Shown here piece by piece: positions 1 through 7,223 of a stretch of 26,917 nucleotides of DNA; the stretch's first letter is position 1, and the number at the start of each line of letters is the position of its first letter. The stretch is from contig DATKXF010000002.1 of NCBI GenBank assembly GCA_035529155.1, forward strand, positions 1 to 26,917, written 5' to 3'. The notes beneath the pieces were generated by a model. That model was not told the origin of the DNA. It did not search any database and was given only the letters and a program-made list of their open reading frames with translations. The stretch is from JAAEEP01 sp035529155 (lineage in GTDB: Archaea; Thermoplasmatota; Thermoplasmata; Methanomassiliicoccales; JAAEEP01). A program made the translations under genes and the position numbers.

Positions 1-210
1 GCAGTGATGGAAACTCCTGGCAACTTCTTCGTAGACCTCTACCAGATCAGATCAGCGAAAGTGAAGACCGGGGGATGGGACGAGGATGGAAAGGACCCGA
101 ACGAACTCAAGCTCAAGTGGGATGGGGGTAAGATTGTCCTAAGGTTCAGTAGTATCTCCGGTTCCGAAGCCAAGAATCTGCTGAGCCGGGTTCTTCCCAA
201 TGTCAAATGA
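1..210 (+). CDS. Left-edge partial or small hypothetical protein
   Basis: The frame is open from the first base and ends in TGA at 208-210. In-frame GTG (4) and ATG (7) codons could start a 67-68 residue protein, but the frame has no stop to the left, so this may equally be the C-terminal part of a longer gene. The product mixes charged and hydrophobic residues, with short predicted beta strands (FFVDLYQI, KIVLRF) and no cysteines, membrane segment or recognisable motif. I do not recognise a family. It converges on the minus-strand gene at 310-807, with a hairpin between them. Confidence 0.5.
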   Translation, partial: AVMETPGNFFVDLYQIRSAKVKTGGWDEDGKDPNELKLKWDGGKIVLRFSSISGSEAKNLLSRVLPNVK

Positions 211-243
211 AATTCCCTGCCATATTATCATGGGGATAACCTC

Positions 244-293
244 ATAAATAGCCATTTATCCACTCCACAGACATCATTTCGAAGAAAAATGAT
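244..293. terminator. Hairpins between convergent genes
   Basis: Two perfect stems lie between the convergent genes: ATAAAT/ATTTAT (244-249 with 254-259) and ATCATTT/AAATGAT (273-279 with 287-293, 7-nt loop). Read on the minus strand, the second contains a T-run in its loop and 5' arm. The position at the ends of two converging genes suggests a bidirectional terminator; this is inferred from position and structure only. Confidence 0.35.
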
Positions 294-309
294 CATGAAT
301 TAATTCAAA

Positions 310-807
310 TCAACTCCTCGAAATCTCCTGAGGACGATGTATGTCCTCACCGACACTGTAAAGAAAAATACGGGATGAAGAAGGACCCATCCTAGCAAAT
401 CTTTTACTGATATTCTTAATGGCTCCAGCGTAATTATCCCTCTTATCCAGCGAATTGATATACTTCCTAAAAGAACCATATTCTTTTTGTATTTCCTCAA
501 ATCTCCTTGCATTTTCTATGGCGGCTTCGATCTTTGCTTTGTTCCTTACGATCTTGGGGTTGGAGAGCAATCTTTCCTCATCTTTGGGTCCAAATGATGC
601 GACCTTCTCCAATGAAAAATCATTGAAAGCCTTCCTGAACTCAAGCCATCTATCATTGATCAGCTTCCATGAGAATCCTGCGAGAAATATCACTCTCACC
701 ATATTCTCGAAGTAAGAATCGTCAGATGGAGGCACTCCTTTCCGGTACATCCAGCTCGGAGGACGCCTTCTTTCGGACGTAGGCTCGCCCATTTCGTTTC
801 CTTCCAT
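310..807 (-). CDS. TAG-like (3-methyladenine DNA glycosylase I) homologue, divergent
   Basis: 165 residues. Residues ~30-145 follow the TAG (methyladenine glycosylase) fold pattern: YFEN, AGFSWK (family AGLSW), RKAF, KVASFG, DEERLL, IVRNKAKIEAAIENARRF, EYGSF and, near the end, RMGPSS...SVGED (family VGxT...VG). TAG removes 3-methyladenine from DNA. However, the N-terminal zinc Cys/His and YHDxEWG segment are absent, the position aligning with E. coli TAG Glu38 (eight residues before AGxSW's second residue region, 'LEGQQAGLSW') is Val here ('RVIFLAGFSW'), and the C-terminal His/Cys zinc ligands are missing. It is therefore a homologue whose activity is doubtful. The ATG at 807 follows a G-rich Shine-Dalgarno-like run (GGGGGGAAG). 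Confidence 0.7.
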   Translation of the reverse strand: MEGNEMGEPTSERRRPPSWMYRKGVPPSDDSYFENMVRVIFLAGFSWKLINDRWLEFRKAFNDFSLEKVASFGPKDEERLLSNPKIVRNKAKIEAAIENARRFEEIQKEYGSFRKYINSLDKRDNYAGAIKNISKRFARMGPSSSRIFLYSVGEDIHRPQEISRS

Positions 808-832
808 GACGCTTCCCCCCCAATTCTTCCCA

Positions 833-851
833 ATTCATTGAACCAATGAAT
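833..851. promoter_or_regulatory. Perfect palindrome in promoter of TAG-like gene
   Basis: ATTCATTG and CAATGAAT (8-bp arms, 3-bp spacer AAC) lie between the start codon at 807 and a TATA-like TTTTTAACC (minus strand, about 869-878). Transcription would begin near 845-850, so the palindrome would cover the start site, the usual place for an archaeal repressor operator. Function is inferred. Confidence 0.45.
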
Positions 852-998
852 GATCTAGATGCTTCATGGTTAAAAAGGATTTAGGCAAATGGCCAGATCT
901 CCTCAAGAGTATCAATTTGTAGGTAACATTCAGATTTTGGATTAAAGAATTCAGGCAATTGAACAAATTAAAAAATGAAGAATGAGGAGGTGTTCAAA

Positions 999-1301
999 TC
1001 ACTCCTTTCCCCAATACTCATCGGCTTCCTTTTCCATCTTCTCTAGCCGATCATAGTAGTCTGGAAATTCATTCAGATGGGCCAAGGCGATCTTTCCAGT
1101 TATCATCAGATCATCGTTGGTCACATTTGTCGCGGGATCTCTGACGCCATGCTCAAGCTCAACGCTCATCCCTCGCTTGAATTGATCGATATCGAATTTA
1201 TCCCATTTGATTCCCAGTTTCTCTCCTACTGTCTTTGCCTCTTCGTTCGTAATCTTACGGGAAGTCACATTATAACCCCAATAAGAAATGTTACTTAGCA
1301 A
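999..1301 (-). CDS. DUF5661 family small protein
   Basis: Up to 100 residues. The core matches what I recall of DUF5661: EAKTVGEKLGIKWDKFDIDQF, then GMSVELEHG, DPATNVTNDDL, TGKIALAHLNEFPDYYDRLE. Members are short soluble proteins of unknown function found in bacteria, archaea and phages. The longest reading starts at TTG (1301); the family usually begins a few residues before 'EAK', so an in-frame GTG at 1268 (product starting MTSRKITNEEAK, 89 residues) is at least as likely. No partner genes are obvious; it stands alone between two intergenic stretches. Confidence 0.75.
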   Translation of the reverse strand: MLSNISYWGYNVTSRKITNEEAKTVGEKLGIKWDKFDIDQFKRGMSVELEHGVRDPATNVTNDDLMITGKIALAHLNEFPDYYDRLEKMEKEADEYWGKE

Positions 1302-1529
1302 TACTAATTCTTTGTCCCTTGGTCAATAATCGCATTATGAATCCAAATTGAAGTTCGATAGCTTGAGACACATATTCAAAGGAATGCGAAAATGATTTCA
1401 AATGGGACCATTTGGCAATTGGCCATTCATCGACTGACCATGAGATAAATAACGTATCGTTACTTTCAATAGATTAAAATAGTAATAAGCTTTGACCGGG
1501 ATTAACTAGATAGGAGATTCGCTGGTGTC

Positions 1530-1562
1530 CTAGCTCCTTCATCAGGAAGTCAGGCAAGCTAG
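1530..1562 (+). promoter_or_regulatory. Nested hairpin in 5' leader of zinc-ribbon gene
   Basis: Outer stem CTAGCT/AGCTAG (1530-1535 with 1557-1562) encloses an inner stem CTTC/GAAG (1537-1540 with 1546-1549, 5-nt loop). It lies about 30 nt before the Shine-Dalgarno site of the gene at 1607. A leader this long stands out among the many leaderless-looking promoters here. A regulatory role (RNA switch or protein-binding element) is possible but unproven. Confidence 0.35.
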
Positions 1563-1590
1563 AGGAATAATCCGTATTTAGGTAGAAGTG

Positions 1591-1600
1591 AAGGAGGTGA
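1591..1600 (+). promoter_or_regulatory. Strong Shine-Dalgarno site
   Basis: AAGGAGGTGA, an almost full complement of the archaeal 16S rRNA 3' end (AUCACCUCC), lies 6 nt before the ATG at 1607. It fixes the start of a gene too short to be noticed by length alone. Confidence 0.85.
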
Positions 1601-1606
1601 AAAAGA

Positions 1607-1762
1607 ATGTACAACGACAGGGCACCTAGACAGATGCATAAGGCAGTTTGCTCAGATTGCGGGCAGGAGTGCGAAGTACCCTTCAAGCCCACTGAGGGTC
1701 GACCGATCTACTGCCGCGACTGCTATCAGAAGCACCGCCCACCAAAGCGCAATCGATACTGA
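1607..1762 (+). CDS. CxxC-x17-CxxC zinc-ribbon mini-protein
   Basis: 51 residues, basic at both ends. Cysteines at 15, 18, 36 and 39 form exactly CxxC-x17-CxxC, a pattern known from a family of tiny archaeal and bacterial zinc-binding domains; an extra Cys is at 22. The segment CEVPFKPTEGRPIYCRDCY is typical of that family. Two pairs of cysteines should bind one zinc ion. The basic C-terminus (KHRPPKRNRY) suggests contact with nucleic acid, but no function is established. The near-perfect ribosome-binding site implies high expression. It is followed by three T-runs that should end transcription. A minus-strand frame over the same DNA lacks these features. Confidence 0.88.
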   Translation: MYNDRAPRQMHKAVCSDCGQECEVPFKPTEGRPIYCRDCYQKHRPPKRNRY

Positions 1763-1784
1763 GAGTCACAATCCATATCAGTAG

Positions 1785-1807
1785 TTTTTTCATTTTTTAT
1801 CTTTTTT
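1785..1807 (+). terminator. Oligo-T terminator
   Basis: Three runs of six T (1785-1790, 1793-1798, 1802-1807) follow the zinc-ribbon gene by 23 nt. T-rich tracts without a stem are the usual archaeal intrinsic terminators. Confidence 0.7.
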
Positions 1808-2070
1808 ATTCAATTATTATTTCTCAATCATGCAGGTAGAGTAATCTCTGGAATGGCATTCTGGGCCTTAATGCAGGCTAGAAAGTGTAGCACCAGGTAG
1901 GGTTGACCAGTTAGTAGGTAGGCTTAATTTCGAAACGAGGTCCGACATTGTCGATTCTGAAAAAAGTGAAAGGGGTTTAATTATCTCACCACACTCCTCC
2001 TGTGAACGCATGTCCATCTGTTACACAACAGCCTGAATATCTCATTTCCACAAATCAAACTGAGATGGCA
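1808..2070. other. Non-coding stretch, no recognised gene
   Basis: Together with the flanking terminator and promoter this makes a 342-base gap between genes. I see no tRNA or supported coding frame. One imperfect feature is a 6-bp stem ATCTCA/TGAGAT (2039-2044 with 2061-2066, 16-nt loop) just before the promoter of the next gene. A small RNA cannot be excluded. Confidence 0.4.
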
Positions 2071-2080
2071 AAATAAATAT
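2071..2080 (+). promoter_or_regulatory. TATA-like box of membrane-protein gene
   Basis: AAATAAATAT is centred about 29 nt before the ATG at 2105, with no Shine-Dalgarno site between, which fits a leaderless transcript starting at or next to the ATG. A second A/T-rich stretch (ATTTAAAT, 2083-2090) lies closer. Confidence 0.5.
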
Positions 2081-2104
2081 TCATTTAAATCATAACCTCC
2101 CATC

Positions 2105-2476
2105 ATGGAAGGGCAAGCAGAGGTACGTAGAAGACCAATCTTGGTCACGTTGGTGGGCATCCTCTACTTCTTCTTGGCCATCTTGGCCATCTTTGCGGCC
2201 ATCGGCCTATTCCTTTTGGAAACATGGGATTGGGGAGCGATCACCCTGGTCTTGGGCGTCATCTATCTCCTCATTGCCTTTGGATGCTTTAAGGGATGGG
2301 GCTTGGTTTGGGGACTGGCAATCATATTCGGCATAGTGAACATCGGTCTCAACCTGTACAACATGTACATGGATGACTTCGCGGAGTGGCTAGCCCCGGT
2401 CATTAGCATACTGATATCACTGCTGGTGCTGTGGTACCTCTTCACCCCCAAGGTCAAGAGATGGTTCAGGGTTTAA
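2105..2476 (+). CDS. Small four-helix membrane protein, hypothetical
   Basis: 123 residues with four hydrophobic spans at about 11-38, 44-63, 67-86 and 94-113, a basic N-terminus (EVRRRP) and a basic C-terminal tail (KVKRWFRV), so both ends probably face the cytoplasm. The second and third helices are joined by a short loop (CFKGWG). It resembles many uncharacterised archaeal integral membrane proteins; I cannot assign a function. It converges on the small gene at 2596-2796 across a bidirectional terminator hairpin. Confidence 0.75.
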   Translation: MEGQAEVRRRPILVTLVGILYFFLAILAIFAAIGLFLLETWDWGAITLVLGVIYLLIAFGCFKGWGLVWGLAIIFGIVNIGLNLYNMYMDDFAEWLAPVISILISLLVLWYLFTPKVKRWFRV

Positions 2477-2553
2477 TGCTGGATCTAAGAGACTTGAGAG
2501 AGTATCCGGTGCACACCATGAGTGAAATGCATCAACCCTAAGAATGAAAAATC

Positions 2554-2580
2554 GTCCCGCCGCCAGGCGACGGGACTTTT
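2554..2580. terminator. Bidirectional hairpin terminator
   Basis: GTCCCG (2554-2559) pairs perfectly with CGGGAC (2571-2576), followed by TTTT on the plus strand. On the minus strand the same stem is followed by GATTTTTC. It sits between two convergent genes and can serve both. Confidence 0.65.
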
Positions 2581-2595
2581 GGGTTTGTTGCATGG

Positions 2596-2796
2596 TCATT
2601 TGTCCTTGCCTGTTACCTTCTCCGTTATCTCGAAGGTGTAATCGGCGTAGAAGACGAAGCCCTCCGGGGCATCGAAGGTCACCACCATCACCGCTGTGTT
2701 GGACCACTTCAGGACGCCGTTGAGCTCGAGCATGCCCTCTTCGGTCATGTCGTCGAGGTCCATGATCATGACCTTGTACTGGTTGCCGTTGCCCAT
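2596..2796 (-). CDS. Small acidic hypothetical protein
   Basis: 66 residues, start ATG at 2796 behind a G-rich Shine-Dalgarno-like stretch (GGGGGGAG, spacing 4-5). The product is acidic in its N-terminal half (DLDDMTEEGMLE) and beta-rich afterwards (AVMVVTFDAPEGFVFYADYTFEI), with no cysteines and no membrane segment. I do not recognise a family. The G-rich ribosome-binding site, the terminator behind it and the gene-like composition support a real gene. A longer frame overlapping it on the same strand (2417-2812) is low-complexity and rejected. Confidence 0.6.
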   Translation of the reverse strand: MGNGNQYKVMIMDLDDMTEEGMLELNGVLKWSNTAVMVVTFDAPEGFVFYADYTFEITEKVTGKDK

Positions 2797-2920
2797 TTTC
2801 TCCCCCCACCATTATTGGGGCAATTATTACATTCGTCGTTCAGATTAGAATTTCTTACTGTATTCGAGTCAAAGATGATTCATTGCCATGAATTTTAAAT
2901 CATTATCTTCCGGAAAAGAG

Positions 2921-2994
2921 TGCGGGCGCCGGGATTTGAACCCGAGTTTTAAGCTTGGCAAGCTTAAGTGATAACCAGACTACACTACGCCCGC
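2921..2994 (-). tRNA. tRNA-Gly (GCC)
   Basis: Read on the minus strand: acceptor GCGGGCG pairs with CGCCCGC; anticodon stem TAAGC/GCTTA encloses loop TTGCCAA, giving anticodon GCC; T-arm TCGGG-TTCAAAT-CCCGG. The discriminator is A and no CCA is encoded. The D-loop contains GG. It reads glycine codons GGC/GGU and is the substrate of the glyS product encoded in this window. Confidence 0.95.
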
Positions 2995-3023
2995 TTTCCT
3001 GAATCCACTGTATGGCATGACCT

Positions 3024-3031
3024 CTTATAAA
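3024..3031 (-). promoter_or_regulatory. TATA box of tRNA-Gly
   Basis: TTTATAAG on the minus strand ends about 30 nt before the mature tRNA 5' end, the expected distance for a TBP site with a very short 5' leader. Confidence 0.65.
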
Positions 3032-3134
3032 CTTTGTTTTATGCTATCCAGTCGTCGCAGATGTGAATAACCCGTCATATGATAAAGATTATTACAAACT
3101 AGGCAATACAGAGATGGAAATCAAGTGATTGCCC

Positions 3135-4538
3135 ATGGGAAAACGTTTCGAGGATTTCAAGATCGAGCCTAGAATACTCAAGGCTATTAGAGATATGGGG
3201 TTCGAAGAACCCACGCCTGTCCAAGAGGAGACGATTCCGCTCTTTCTTCAGGGTAAAGATGTCATGGCCCAAGCCCAGACCGGTACTGGAAAGACAGCGG
3301 CTTTTGGAATGCCAATTATTCAACTCATTAAACCAGAGAAGAAGCCATTGGCTCTGATCATAGTTCCCACTAGGGAGTTGGCGCTCCAAGTCGCGGAAGA
3401 GATGGATAACCTGGCCAAGTACTCAAAGGTCAGATCCTTGGCTATTTACGGAGGACAGTCCATAAACCTCCAGATCCAGGCCCTGGAACAAGGAAGGGAG
3501 ATTATCGTAGGGACTCCTGGTCGGCTGATTGACCACATTCGGAGGGGAACGCTGAGGCTTGGAGAGATACAGTTCGTTGTCCTAGACGAGGCGGATCGTA
3601 TGCTGGACATGGGTTTCATCGAGGACATAGAGTACATCCTGAAGCATATCAAGAAAGGAGTCAGAACCTCGCTTTTCTCGGCCACGATCCCACCAGAGGT
3701 CCGTAGGCTGGCTTTGAGATACATAGAGGATCCTAAGACTCTCATCGTAAGTGAGGACGAACTCACAGTTCCCTCGACAGAGCAGGCCTACATCAGTGTT
3801 GGGAGAAAGAACAAGATCTGGGCCCTATGCAGGATACTTGACAAGGAGAAGCCCAAGGCCATTGTGTTCTGCTCCACCAAGAGGATGGTCGACATACTGG
3901 TGAGGAAGCTTCAATCATACGGCTACGCCGCAGAGCCCCTTCACGGCGATCTTACCCAGGCAAAGAGGGAGAAGATCCTGCAGGACTTCAAGAACGGTAA
4001 GATCAATGTTCTCGTAGCATCGGACGTTGCAGCGAGAGGATTAGATATCGATAATGTCACTCATGTGATCAATTACGACATTCCTGAGAACCCCGAGTTA
4101 TACGTTCACCGCATCGGCCGAACTGGGCGGGCGGGACATGAAGGGAAGGCGATCACATTCGTCTCCTGGGACGAGAGGCATCTTCTCAAGAACATAACAG
4201 ATTTCGCCAAGTCCAGCATATCTGAGACCGATGTACCGCAGAAGAATGGCAAGGACCTCGTTCGTAGGGTGTGGGACTTCGACGAGACGTCGGATATCTT
4301 CGGTATGGTCAAGTTCCGTATCAACCTCGGCTCCAAGGACGGGATGAAATTCGTGGATATCGGGGACTTCGTCATGGAAGAGGGCGGTGTAAGCAACATC
4401 GCAATAGGCAACATCGAGGTCGGCGAGAAAGAGTCTGTGGTCGAAGTGCACAAGGACTATGCAGAGAAGATGATATGGCGCCTCCGAAAGGTAAAATTCA
4501 AAGGAAGGGAAATCAGGGTTCAGCCCTTCAGGGACTGA
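3135..4538 (+). CDS. DEAD-box RNA helicase with DbpA-like RNA-binding tail
   Basis: 467 residues from the ATG at 3135, chosen because GTGAT (3125-3129) precedes it as a Shine-Dalgarno site; an in-frame TTG lies at 3129. ATP-dependent unwinding or remodelling of RNA is expected. Counting from the ATG, motifs are in order: Q motif (GFEEPTPVQ, ~22-30), Walker A AQTGTGKT (~47-54), PTRELA (~78-83), TPGR, DEAD (~151-154), SAT (~182-184), ARGLD and HRIGRTGR (~325-332). After a linker, residues ~388-467 form a small beta-rich domain (RINLGSKDGM...VGNIEVG-like IGNIEVGEKESVVEV) matching the DbpA/CsdA RNA-binding domain; DbpA uses this to dock on 23S rRNA. Ribosome assembly is the likely role. The gene converges closely on valS. 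Confidence 0.93.
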   Translation: MGKRFEDFKIEPRILKAIRDMGFEEPTPVQEETIPLFLQGKDVMAQAQTGTGKTAAFGMPIIQLIKPEKKPLALIIVPTRELALQVAEEMDNLAKYSKVRSLAIYGGQSINLQIQALEQGREIIVGTPGRLIDHIRRGTLRLGEIQFVVLDEADRMLDMGFIEDIEYILKHIKKGVRTSLFSATIPPEVRRLALRYIEDPKTLIVSEDELTVPSTEQAYISVGRKNKIWALCRILDKEKPKAIVFCSTKRMVDILVRKLQSYGYAAEPLHGDLTQAKREKILQDFKNGKINVLVASDVAARGLDIDNVTHVINYDIPENPELYVHRIGRTGRAGHEGKAITFVSWDERHLLKNITDFAKSSISETDVPQKNGKDLVRRVWDFDETSDIFGMVKFRINLGSKDGMKFVDIGDFVMEEGGVSNIAIGNIEVGEKESVVEVHKDYAEKMIWRLRKVKFKGREIRVQPFRD

Positions 4539-4556
4539 ACCTCTCTTTTTATCAAT

Positions 4557-7178
4557 TCAGAGCTGGATAGCGACAAGCATGTCCCGTACTTGGAGGGTCT
4601 CGACCTCCTTTCCGCCAAGGGTTAGCTTCTTTTCGACTTCGAAGTAATTTCCGTCCAGCTTGACCTTGGTGCCGTCCGATAGTGCTATCACGAGCGTTCC
4701 CGTTTCGATAGATGGAGCAATCTCATAAGGGTCGAACTGTTGGACCTTGGAAATGATCTCCTTGGCCTGCTGTTTGAATTCAGGACCCAGCTTTGACAGC
4801 ACAGGCTTCAGGTTGGTCACCTTCTCCTCCAGTTCGATCTCGCTCACGATCTGGAGCCTCTTTGCCCTTACGGTCTCCAGGATGTCCCTTTCTACTCCAA
4901 GCAGGTATGAGGCCTTCTCTCCCACCAGCTCCACCAGTTCGATCTCATGGTTCAGGGCCATTCCCCTTTCCGATTTCCATTTGCGGATGGCAGAGATCAC
5001 TTCTTTAAGGAACTCACCCCGCTCCTCCTCGTCCTCGTCGACCAGAATAGGTTCTGGCCAATCGCTCACGTGAACGCTCTTCGCCCCATCCATTTCCTGG
5101 AAGAAGCTCTGATAGATCTCCTCTGTGACATGCGGGAGAATGGGAGCCATCATCTTGATCACTCCAAGAAAAGTGGTGTAGAGCGTGAATCTCACACCCA
5201 TATCGTCCTTGTCGCGGTTGCGGTACTTCACCATCTCAAGATAGTGGTCAGCGAGCTCGTGCCAGGCGAATGCTTCGAGCTCTCTAATGGCCTTGTCGAA
5301 GTTGTAGTTGTCGTAATGGCTGGTAACAGACTCCACGAGCCTGCTGAATTTGGAAAGGATCCAAACGTCAGGAAGTTTCAGCTCTCCCCTCGCCGGTTTC
5401 TCGTTCACGAAGCTGCTGATGAACCTGCCTATGTTCCAGAGCTTGGTCAGAAACTTCTTGCCATGCTTGACGTCCTTCTCCCTGAATGCGTTGTCCTCTC
5501 CTAGGGAGCAGGTGCTCGCGTAATAGCGGAGGGCGTCCGCCCCGTAATCTTCCAGAATGGGAATGGGGTCGATCACGTTTCCCAACGATGAGTGCATGGG
5601 AGTGCCATCAGACGACATTATGAATCCGTGGATCATTATGTGGTCCCAAGGCTTCTCCCCGACTGCCAGGTGTTCTCTTAGAATCGTGTAGAAAGCCCAG
5701 GTCCTGATGATGTCATGAGACTGAGGCCTCATTGACATGGGAAAGAGCCAGTCGAATCTCTCAGCATCCCGCTCCCAAAAGGTGTTGTACAGTGGAGATA
5801 TCGAGGAATCCATCCAGGTATCGAACACGTCCTCGCACCCCTTGAGCTCGCCACCGCATTTTGGACACTTTTCCACGGGGGGAAGATCAGTGGTTGGATC
5901 GATGTAACAATCCTCCTCACGGGCTGGCACCACCTGCCCACATTCGACACATTCCCATATCGGGATCGGAGTGGCAAAATATCTTTGTCTGGAGATGACC
6001 CAATCCCACCCCAGCGAGTTAACCCAATCCTGCAGGCGGACCTTCATGAACTCGGGGAACCACTTGATCTCTTCCGCCTTCTTCAGGACATCATCTTTGA
6101 AGTCAAGTATTTTCACGAACCACTGTGGTACCTGCAGGTACTCGATGGGCTCGTGGCATCTCCAGCATATGCTAACGTTCTGCTGCAGCTCCTCTTTCCT
6201 TATGAGCTGACCGGCAACCTCGATGTCCTCAATGATGCGCTGGCGAGCTTCTTTGACTGGAAGTCCTTCATACTTACCGGCGACCTCCGTCATCCTGCCC
6301 TGCTCATCGATCCCCTTCTCCAGTGGCAGGTTGTACTTCATCACCCACTCCAGGTCATCCTTGTCGCCGATGGTGCAGATCATCACCACTCCCGAACCGA
6401 AAGTTGGATCGACCTTGGGGTCCGCGATGATGTCCACCTCCTTTTCGTAGATCGGGGTGAGAAGCTTCTTGCCTACGTGATGGCTGCGCTCCTTGTCCTC
6501 GGGGTGGACCGCCACCACTTGACAGGTGCATATCAGCTCCGGTCTGGTGGTTGCGATGATCATGAAATCGTCCGTTCCCTTGATCATGAACTTGATGAAG
6601 TTGAGTTTCGTCACGTTATCGGTATACTCCACCTCAGCATCGGCCAAGGCGGTCATGCACCGCGGACACCAGTTCACAGGGTAGGTGCCTTTGTAGGCCA
6701 ACCCCTTCTCCAGTAGCCTCAGGAACGATATCTGGGTTATGCGGCGGTAGTAGGGTGCATCGGTCTGATAATAGATGCTGGGGTCCATGGATTCCCCAAG
6801 GATCTCGAACTGCAAGGTCATCTCGTTGATGAAACTCTCGGCGTACTCGGAACAGAGTTTGATGTACTCCTGTCTGCTCACTGATAACTTGTTGATGCCG
6901 TATTTCTTCTCCACCCTCACTTCGGTCGGAGTACCATTCACATCGAAGCACAGCGGGAAGAACACGTTGTATCCCCTCAGCCGGCGGTAGCGGGCCGCGA
7001 AGTCTATTAGCGAGTAGCCTGTGGCATGCCCAAGGTGCAGCGAACCCGAGGTGTATCTGGGCGGGTTGTCCACGCTGTAAACGGGGCGGTCGGAGTCGAA
7101 GTCAAACTTGTATAGCTCCCACTCCTTCCACTGTTTCTGCCACTTTCTTTCCATGGGAACGGGATCGTACTGAGTCAT
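4557..7178 (-). CDS. valS: Valyl-tRNA synthetase
   Basis: 873 residues, class I synthetase charging tRNA-Val. HIGH motif is HLGH (48-51); zinc-finger pairs CPRC, CWRC, CVECG and CPKCG are present; the CP1 editing domain (~190-340) holds TTRPEL and a GSGVVMICTIGDKDD segment. The usual KMSKS is replaced by PMHSS (527-531, in DGTPMHSSLGNVIDP), with both lysines gone although the flanking sequence is intact. I believe Thermoplasmatales relatives share a similar PMH(T/S)S form, which would make this a lineage trait; that is recollection. The last ~80 residues carry a module (LGPEFK at 797-802, YFEV) also seen inside the GlyRS of this window. No Shine-Dalgarno; a TATA-like box 23-32 nt upstream suggests a leaderless mRNA. 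Confidence 0.96.
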   Translation of the reverse strand: MTQYDPVPMERKWQKQWKEWELYKFDFDSDRPVYSVDNPPRYTSGSLHLGHATGYSLIDFAARYRRLRGYNVFFPLCFDVNGTPTEVRVEKKYGINKLSVSRQEYIKLCSEYAESFINEMTLQFEILGESMDPSIYYQTDAPYYRRITQISFLRLLEKGLAYKGTYPVNWCPRCMTALADAEVEYTDNVTKLNFIKFMIKGTDDFMIIATTRPELICTCQVVAVHPEDKERSHHVGKKLLTPIYEKEVDIIADPKVDPTFGSGVVMICTIGDKDDLEWVMKYNLPLEKGIDEQGRMTEVAGKYEGLPVKEARQRIIEDIEVAGQLIRKEELQQNVSICWRCHEPIEYLQVPQWFVKILDFKDDVLKKAEEIKWFPEFMKVRLQDWVNSLGWDWVISRQRYFATPIPIWECVECGQVVPAREEDCYIDPTTDLPPVEKCPKCGGELKGCEDVFDTWMDSSISPLYNTFWERDAERFDWLFPMSMRPQSHDIIRTWAFYTILREHLAVGEKPWDHIMIHGFIMSSDGTPMHSSLGNVIDPIPILEDYGADALRYYASTCSLGEDNAFREKDVKHGKKFLTKLWNIGRFISSFVNEKPARGELKLPDVWILSKFSRLVESVTSHYDNYNFDKAIRELEAFAWHELADHYLEMVKYRNRDKDDMGVRFTLYTTFLGVIKMMAPILPHVTEEIYQSFFQEMDGAKSVHVSDWPEPILVDEDEEERGEFLKEVISAIRKWKSERGMALNHEIELVELVGEKASYLLGVERDILETVRAKRLQIVSEIELEEKVTNLKPVLSKLGPEFKQQAKEIISKVQQFDPYEIAPSIETGTLVIALSDGTKVKLDGNYFEVEKKLTLGGKEVETLQVRDMLVAIQL

Positions 7179-7200
7179 GGCAGGATGGGAAATGAGCCCA

Positions 7201-7210
7201 GATTAAAAAA
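7201..7210 (-). promoter_or_regulatory. TATA-like box of valS
   Basis: TTTTTTAATC on the minus strand is centred ~27 nt before the valS ATG (7178). No ribosome-binding site lies between, supporting a leaderless transcript and a promoter independent of the upstream CBS gene, whose stop is at 7224-7226. Confidence 0.6.
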
Positions 7211-7223
7211 GGTTGTTGGGGAG

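Larger units (their letters stand above)
1302..1606. other. Intergenic region with promoter elements and structured leader
   Basis: This 305-base gap holds no convincing coding frame. The half next to 1302 should carry the DUF5661 promoter (minus strand). A/T-rich TATA-like stretches occur at about 1444-1451 (GATAAATA) and 1473-1482 (GATTAAAATA) for the plus-strand gene at 1607. The second would give a leader of roughly 100 nt that contains the nested hairpin listed separately. Confidence 0.5.

Noticed and set aside
1474..1692. Minus-strand frame opposite the zinc-ribbon gene
   Set aside because: No ribosome-binding site; the plus strand carries a perfect Shine-Dalgarno and CxxC-x17-CxxC gene.
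2417..2812. 131-codon minus-strand frame overlapping the small gene at 2596-2796
   Set aside because: Arg/Gly/His-rich product typical of an out-of-frame reading; it also overlaps the end of the membrane-protein gene.
5985..6716. 243-codon plus-strand frame
   Set aside because: Antisense to valS through its zinc and editing regions; a codon-bias shadow.
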